Assembly: GCA_959607825.1 (NCBI GenBank)
Contig: CAUHNW010000002.1
Span: forward strand, 62,001-126,000
Source: HGM13006 sp900757695
Lineage (GTDB): Bacteria; Bacillota; Clostridia; Oscillospirales; Oscillospiraceae
Reading direction: 5' to 3'
DNA length: 64,000 bases
The translations under genes were made by a program, and so were the position numbers. The notes under the pieces are model-generated. The model ran no database searches. It saw nothing but the letters and a program-made list of their open reading frames with translations, and was not told the DNA's origin. Shown here piece by piece: positions 60,064 to 64,000 of this stretch (the first letter of the stretch is position 1; the number at the start of each line of letters is the position of its first letter).

Positions 60064-61303
60064 AAGAGTATGCCCGATAGAGGAAGGTCACGATCTGCCC
60101 CCGGGTACAGGTCCTGCCCGGAGAAAAGTGTGTGGTGCTGGAGCCTGTGGTAATGCCCTTTTCCGAGGCCCATGCAATGGCATCTGCGGCATAACCGGAG
60201 CTTCCGATATCCGTAAACGGTGCCGGTCGGGCGGGGGCGGGACATCCCGAAGCCCGCCACAGAAGGGCTGCTACCTGCGCCCGGGTGCAGGGGCGATCCG
60301 GGCCAAAGCTGGTGCTGCTGAGGCCGTTGGTAATGCCCTGCTCCAAGGCCCAGAGTACGGCGGTATAGTAGTATTTGCTGCTGTCCAGATCCGCAAAGTC
60401 TGTGGAGGTGCTGGTGGGGCTGGGAGATCCGGCTGCCCGCCAGAGAAAGGTGACGACCTGCCCCCGAGTACAGGGATGATCCGGACCAAAGCGATCCGCA
60501 GTCAGCCCGGTCGTAACTTCCTGATCCAGCGCCCAAAGTACAGGGTCATAATAGTAGCTGTCCTCTGAGATATCGGAAAAGGGATTTTCGCCGGTGGCGG
60601 GAAGAATCTCAAGCTTTGTCTGCCCACAATTCTGACAGGTGTAGATTCGCTGGCCGTCACGGAGGTGACCGGGGACGACTGTAACAGTGCCCTCATCCCA
60701 CTGGTGTCCTGTGGCGGGCAGTGTCTCAGAATCCTGAGCGCCGCAGACCTGACAGGTTTTGATAAGCGCACCGTCTTCGGTGCAGGTGGGGGCAGGGGAG
60801 ATCGTGCCGTCATCCCAACGGTGTCCGGTGGCACGCAGAACGGTTTTGCGCTGGGCGCCGCAGACACCGCAGGTTTCCAGCAGCGTACCGTCTCTGGTAC
60901 AGGTGGGAGCAAGGGGGATTTTTGGGGAGCCCCATTGGTGCCCAAGGCTGGGGGTGGCATCGGTGCGGGTGTATCCGCACCGGCGGCACTGATAGGTAAT
61001 GCGGCCTGTTTCCGTACAGGTCGGCTCCTTTATAACGGTGCCCTCATCCCAGTCGTGATTCAGCTTGGGGATGGTTTCATTCTGGGTGGCTCCGCAGAGC
61101 GTACAGGTACGCTGAAGAAGACCGGCGCGGGTACAGGTTGCCTCCCGGAGAATGACGCCGTCATCCCAAAGATGCTCGCAAAGCCCGCTGTCCTCTTCTG
61201 CGCTGCTGAGCGAAGCGGTATTCGATCCTGTGGCCGAAACCGAGACGGGAACGATCATCAAAAGCAGGAGAAGACAGAAAAAAGCCGCAGATCGTCTATG
61301 CAT
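60062..61303 (-). CDS. Secreted protein with Cys-rich tandem repeats and three S-layer homology modules
   Basis: A 413-residue exported protein. Signal peptide (MHRRSAAFFCLLLLLMIVP, cleavage near VSA). Residues about 40-245 hold tandem repeats of about 36 residues with the pattern PTCT-G-TC-x2-CG and a GHxWDxG link (for example GHRWDDGTISPAPTCTEDG). Three SLH modules (about 250-413: PFSDISEDSYYYDPVLWALD, TDFADLDSSKYYYTAVLWAL, PFTDIGSSGYAADAIAWA) anchor the protein to pyruvylated wall polymers. The start is the ATG at 61303 with AAAGGAG upstream. Function is unknown; a structural or binding surface protein is likely. Confidence 0.85.
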   Translation of the reverse strand: MHRRSAAFFCLLLLLMIVPVSVSATGSNTASLSSAEEDSGLCEHLWDDGVILREATCTRAGLLQRTCTLCGATQNETIPKLNHDWDEGTVIKEPTCTETGRITYQCRRCGYTRTDATPSLGHQWGSPKIPLAPTCTRDGTLLETCGVCGAQRKTVLRATGHRWDDGTISPAPTCTEDGALIKTCQVCGAQDSETLPATGHQWDEGTVTVVPGHLRDGQRIYTCQNCGQTKLEILPATGENPFSDISEDSYYYDPVLWALDQEVTTGLTADRFGPDHPCTRGQVVTFLWRAAGSPSPTSTSTDFADLDSSKYYYTAVLWALEQGITNGLSSTSFGPDRPCTRAQVAALLWRASGCPAPARPAPFTDIGSSGYAADAIAWASEKGITTGSSTTHFSPGRTCTRGQIVTFLYRAYS

Positions 61304-61350
61304 GCAATAACTCCTTTGAATCGTGTCAGCAGATACCTGCCGACGGATAA

Positions 61351-61388
61351 AAATGTGCGTGCCGCAATTGTGCATTGCGGCACGCACA
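61351..61388 (-). terminator. Terminator of the glycolytic operon after eno
   Basis: A 14-bp stem (TGTGCGTGCCGCAA / TTGCGGCACGCACA) with a 7-base loop, followed by TTTTTATC on the minus strand. Confidence 0.88.
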
Positions 61389-61396
61389 CAGACACA

Positions 61397-62698
61397 TTAC
61401 TTGGAGAGGTTAAAGAAAGCCTTCTTGCCCAGATACTGTGCAGACTCTTCCAGCTCTTCCTCAATCCGGAGCAGCTGGTTGTATTTGGCCACACGGTCTG
61501 TGCGGGAGGGGGCACCGGTCTTGATCTGTCCGGCGTTCATGGCAACGACAAGATCCGCAATGGTCGTATCCTCGGTTTCGCCGGAGCGATGGGAAACCAC
61601 AGCGGTGTAGCCTGCGCGGTTGGCGCGCTGGATGGTGTCCAGCGTCTCGGTGAGAGTGCCAATCTGGTTGACCTTAATGAGCACACTGTTGCAGACGCCC
61701 AGCGCAATGCCCTTGTTGACACGCTCTACATTGGTCACAAACAGGTCGTCGCCTACCAGCTGTACCCGATCGCCCAACGCATCGGTGAGCATCTTCCAGC
61801 CCTCCCAGTCGTTCTCGCCCATGCCGTCCTCAATGGAAATGATGGGGTATTTTTCCGCAAAGCCCTGATACATGGCCACCATTTCTTCACGGGTCATGGT
61901 CTTCTTTGCCTTGGGGAGATCGTAGCAGCCGGTCTCCTCGTTGTACCAGTCGGAAACGGCGCCGTCGATGGCGATCATAAAGTCATCATAGGGCTTATAG
62001 CCGCACTCCTCCACGGCCTTTACAATGGCCTCCAGCGCATCCTCATCCTTGGCAAGGTTGGGGGCATATCCGCCCTCATCGCCCACTCCGGCGGCGGGAG
62101 TGCCCATTTCCTTGAGAACGGTTTTCAGCTGATGGAATACCTCGGCACACATTCTGAGGGCATCGCTCCAGCTCTTGGCGCCTACGGGCATAACCATGAA
62201 TTCCTGAATGTCCACGTTGTTGGTGGCGTGGGCACCGCCGTTGAGAATGTTCATCATGGGAACCGGCAGAACCTTTGCATTGATGCCGCCGATGTAGCGA
62301 TACAGGGGGATGCACAGAGAATCTGCGGCGGCGTGGGCCACGGCCATGGATACCGCCAGAATGGCATTGGCGCCCAGACGGGACTTGTTGGGGGTGCCGT
62401 CCAGATCGATCATGGTCTGGTCAATTTCAGCCTGATCCAATGCGTTCATGCCGATCACGGCCTCTGCGATCTCGGTGTTGATGTTGGTAACAGCCTTCAT
62501 AACAGACTTGCCGCCGTATTCCTGACCGCCGTCCCGAAGCTCGCAGGCCTCATATACGCCGGTGGATGCACCGGAGGGAACCGCTGCACGGCCCATGGAG
62601 CCGTCTTCCAGATAGACGTCGGCCTCTACGGTGGGGTTGCCACGGGAGTCCAAAACCTGACGAGCGGTAACGGCAATGATCTCAAGATACTGTTTCAT
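61397..62698 (-). CDS. eno: Enolase
   Basis: Converts 2-phosphoglycerate to phosphoenolpyruvate. At 433 residues it has the full enolase set: ARQVLDSRGNPTVEADV at the N-terminus, SGASTGVYEA, GDEGGYAPNL, the metal ligand SIEDGMGENDW, LVGDDLFVTN and SHRSGETEDTTIADL. The ATG at 62698 has TAGGAGGAG upstream. It lies 37 bases after tpiA and ends at a strong terminator. Confidence 0.98.
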   Translation of the reverse strand: MKQYLEIIAVTARQVLDSRGNPTVEADVYLEDGSMGRAAVPSGASTGVYEACELRDGGQEYGGKSVMKAVTNINTEIAEAVIGMNALDQAEIDQTMIDLDGTPNKSRLGANAILAVSMAVAHAAADSLCIPLYRYIGGINAKVLPVPMMNILNGGAHATNNVDIQEFMVMPVGAKSWSDALRMCAEVFHQLKTVLKEMGTPAAGVGDEGGYAPNLAKDEDALEAIVKAVEECGYKPYDDFMIAIDGAVSDWYNEETGCYDLPKAKKTMTREEMVAMYQGFAEKYPIISIEDGMGENDWEGWKMLTDALGDRVQLVGDDLFVTNVERVNKGIALGVCNSVLIKVNQIGTLTETLDTIQRANRAGYTAVVSHRSGETEDTTIADLVVAMNAGQIKTGAPSRTDRVAKYNQLLRIEEELEESAQYLGKKAFFNLSK

Positions 62699-62735
62699 GG
62701 GAATCTCCTCCTAAGTATTGTGAAGTGGTATGCAG

Positions 62736-63512
62736 TCAGTCAGTCTCCTGATTGGCGGCGTTGATGATATGAATAAACTTTTCGGGGTCCAGAGAAGCGC
62801 CGCCAATGAGGCCGCCGTCAATGTCCGGCTGGGCCAGAAGGTTTTCGGCGTTCTTGTCATTCATGGAGCCGCCGTAGAGAATGGAGGTTGCCCGGGCTGT
62901 TTTTGCCGAGGAAAGCTTCCGTACTACGGTGCGGATGTGCTGGCAGACCTCTTCAGCCTCCTGCGGGGAGGCCGTGAGCCCTGTGCCGATGGCCCAGATG
63001 GGCTCATAGGCGATGACGATGCGCCGGAGCTGCTCCGGTACAATGCCGTAAAATGCGGATTTCAGCTGCATGGTGATGTGCTCGAATGTAACGTCGGTTT
63101 CCCGCTGCTGGAGGCTTTCGCCTACGCAGAGGATGGGCGTGAGGCCGGCTTCCAGCGCAGCCTTCAGCTTGGCGTTGATCTCCTGATCGGTTTCCCCCAT
63201 GGCCCGCCGCTCGGAGTGGCCGAGAATCACATATTTGACACCGGCATCCACCAGCATGGGTGCGCTGATCTCACCGGTATATGCCCCAAAGGTCTCCTGA
63301 TGCATGTTTTCGGCGCCGATGCTGACACGGGTATCCTTCAGCGCCTTGACACCGGCAGGAATGCAGATGGCGGGCATGCACAGGACAATCTCACACCAGC
63401 GGCCTCTGGGGAGGAGCCGCTTGAGCTCCACGCCGAAGGCGCGGGTCTCGGTAGGAGTCTTGTTCATTTTCCAGTTTGCGGCGATCACGGTTTTTCTGTA
63501 TTTATGGTTCAT
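62736..63512 (-). CDS. tpiA: Triose-phosphate isomerase
   Basis: Interconverts dihydroxyacetone phosphate and glyceraldehyde 3-phosphate. The protein of 258 residues has AANWKMNKT (Asn/Lys), ILGHSERR (His), IAYEPIWAIGTG (Glu) and YGGSM plus GLIGGASL for phosphate. The start ATG follows GGGAGGG. Gene order pgk-tpiA-eno is common in Clostridia. Confidence 0.98.
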   Translation of the reverse strand: MNHKYRKTVIAANWKMNKTPTETRAFGVELKRLLPRGRWCEIVLCMPAICIPAGVKALKDTRVSIGAENMHQETFGAYTGEISAPMLVDAGVKYVILGHSERRAMGETDQEINAKLKAALEAGLTPILCVGESLQQRETDVTFEHITMQLKSAFYGIVPEQLRRIVIAYEPIWAIGTGLTASPQEAEEVCQHIRTVVRKLSSAKTARATSILYGGSMNDKNAENLLAQPDIDGGLIGGASLDPEKFIHIINAANQETD

Positions 63513-63529
63513 GGTCGTCCCTCCCAGTC

Positions 63530-64000
63530 TCAGGCGTCCAGCAGAGCGGCCACACCGGGAAGCTCTGCACCGGCAAAGAATTCAAGGCTTGCGCCGCCGC
63601 CGGTGGAAACGTGAGTGATTTTGTCAGAGTAGCCCATCTGCTCTACGGCAGCGGCGGAATCACCGCCGCCAACGATGGTAACGGCTGCGCTTTCTGCCAT
63701 TGCCTTTGCTACGGCATTGGTGCCGGCGGCAAAGGCCGGGAATTCAAATACACCCATGGGGCCGTTCCAGATGACGGTGCCTGCGTTCCGAATGATATCC
63801 GCGTAGATTTCACGGGTCTTGGGGCCGATGTCCAGCCCCATCATGTTATCCGGGATCTGTCCTTCGTCAAAGAGAACAGGCTCGGCATCTGCGGCAAAAT
63901 GGTCGGCGGCAACGGTGTCCACAGGCAGGTGGATCTGCACACCCTTTTCCTGCGCTTTTTTCAGCAGCTCCAGACAGTAGCCGAAGGACTCGGTTTCACA
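63530..64000 (-). CDS. pgk: Phosphoglycerate kinase (5' part cut by window)
   Basis: C-terminal 156 residues of phosphoglycerate kinase; the frame is open to the window edge, so about 240 residues are missing. Visible parts are ESFGYCLELLKKAQEKG at the edge, TVIWNGPMGVFEFPAF and the nucleotide loop GGGDSAAAVEQMG with THVSTGGGASLEF near the end. It precedes tpiA by 17 bases. Confidence 0.97.
   Translation of the reverse strand, partial: CETESFGYCLELLKKAQEKGVQIHLPVDTVAADHFAADAEPVLFDEGQIPDNMMGLDIGPKTREIYADIIRNAGTVIWNGPMGVFEFPAFAAGTNAVAKAMAESAAVTIVGGGDSAAAVEQMGYSDKITHVSTGGGASLEFFAGAELPGVAALLDA

Noticed and set aside
1..64000. tRNA, rRNA, CRISPR, IS or prophage elements
   Set aside because: Intergenic gaps are short and are explained by promoters, terminators and one T-box; no cloverleaf, regular spacer repeat, transposase or phage structural gene was seen by eye. 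A tRNAscan/Infernal run would settle small RNAs.

Overview
The window looks like part of a chromosome of an anaerobic, butyrate-type Firmicute of the Clostridia, most likely an Oscillospiraceae-like gut bacterium. The evidence is the moderately high GC content, strong AGGAGG ribosome sites with many GTG/TTG starts, a T-box riboswitch, HemZ, a SpoVB-type flippase, S-layer homology modules, and thiolase plus several CoA-transferase genes. The genus assignment is inference. There are 48 protein genes, two of them cut by the window ends (trkA at the left, pgk at the right). I see no rRNA, tRNA, CRISPR array, IS element or prophage block.

Layout. 1-2776: TrkA/TrkH potassium uptake. 2954-4705: a beta-helix protein with a Gly/Pro tract. 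4799-6547: an orphan solute-binding lipoprotein. 6845-11494: a CoA-transferase region, with an alpha/beta pair under its own promoter and, upstream, a MarR gene followed by two tandem Cat/AbfT-type CoA-transferases behind a consensus promoter with a palindrome at its start site. 11662-12661: hup and mazG. 12765-24319: a long minus-strand run (recJ, relA, dtd, MBL hydrolase, hemZ, nucleoside kinase, purine nucleoside phosphorylase, amidohydrolase, flippase). 24590-27844: a large membrane-anchored beta-helix surface protein related to the one at 2954. 27927-29156: split ThrE-type exporter. 29307-32899: 2-hydroxyacid dehydrogenase, an atypical trigger factor and a D-aminoacylase-like enzyme. 33123-34700: a soluble flavoprotein reductase with strongly biased codons. 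34785-36953: DNA glycosylase, PHP phosphoesterase, cell-wall amidase. 37132-42453: T-box leader, AspRS-GatC fusion, gatA, gatB. 42506-48416: glycosyltransferase, PepF, a sulfatase-fold membrane protein, M18 aminopeptidase. 48475-54621: uvrB, a CapA-like gene, uvrA. 54912-59970: thiolase, a second CoA-transferase pair and a TMADH/FadH-like iron-sulfur flavoenzyme. 60062-61303: SLH protein. 61397-64000: eno, tpiA, pgk.

How it fits together. Acetyl-CoA made by glycolysis can be condensed by the thiolase, and the CoA-transferases can move CoA between acetate, butyrate, acetoacetate or less usual acids. The two large flavoenzymes are candidates for reducing unsaturated acids or acyl-CoAs, which would give the cell an electron sink. 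The aspS-gatC/gatA/gatB operon indicates that Asn-tRNA, and probably Gln-tRNA, is made by transamidation, and its T-box carries overlapping GAA/AAC codons.

The most unusual items are the AspRS-GatC fusion with a two-codon T-box, the Gly/Pro tract shared by two beta-helix proteins and one flavoenzyme, the trigger factor without its ribosome-binding signature, and the thiolase with an internal insertion.
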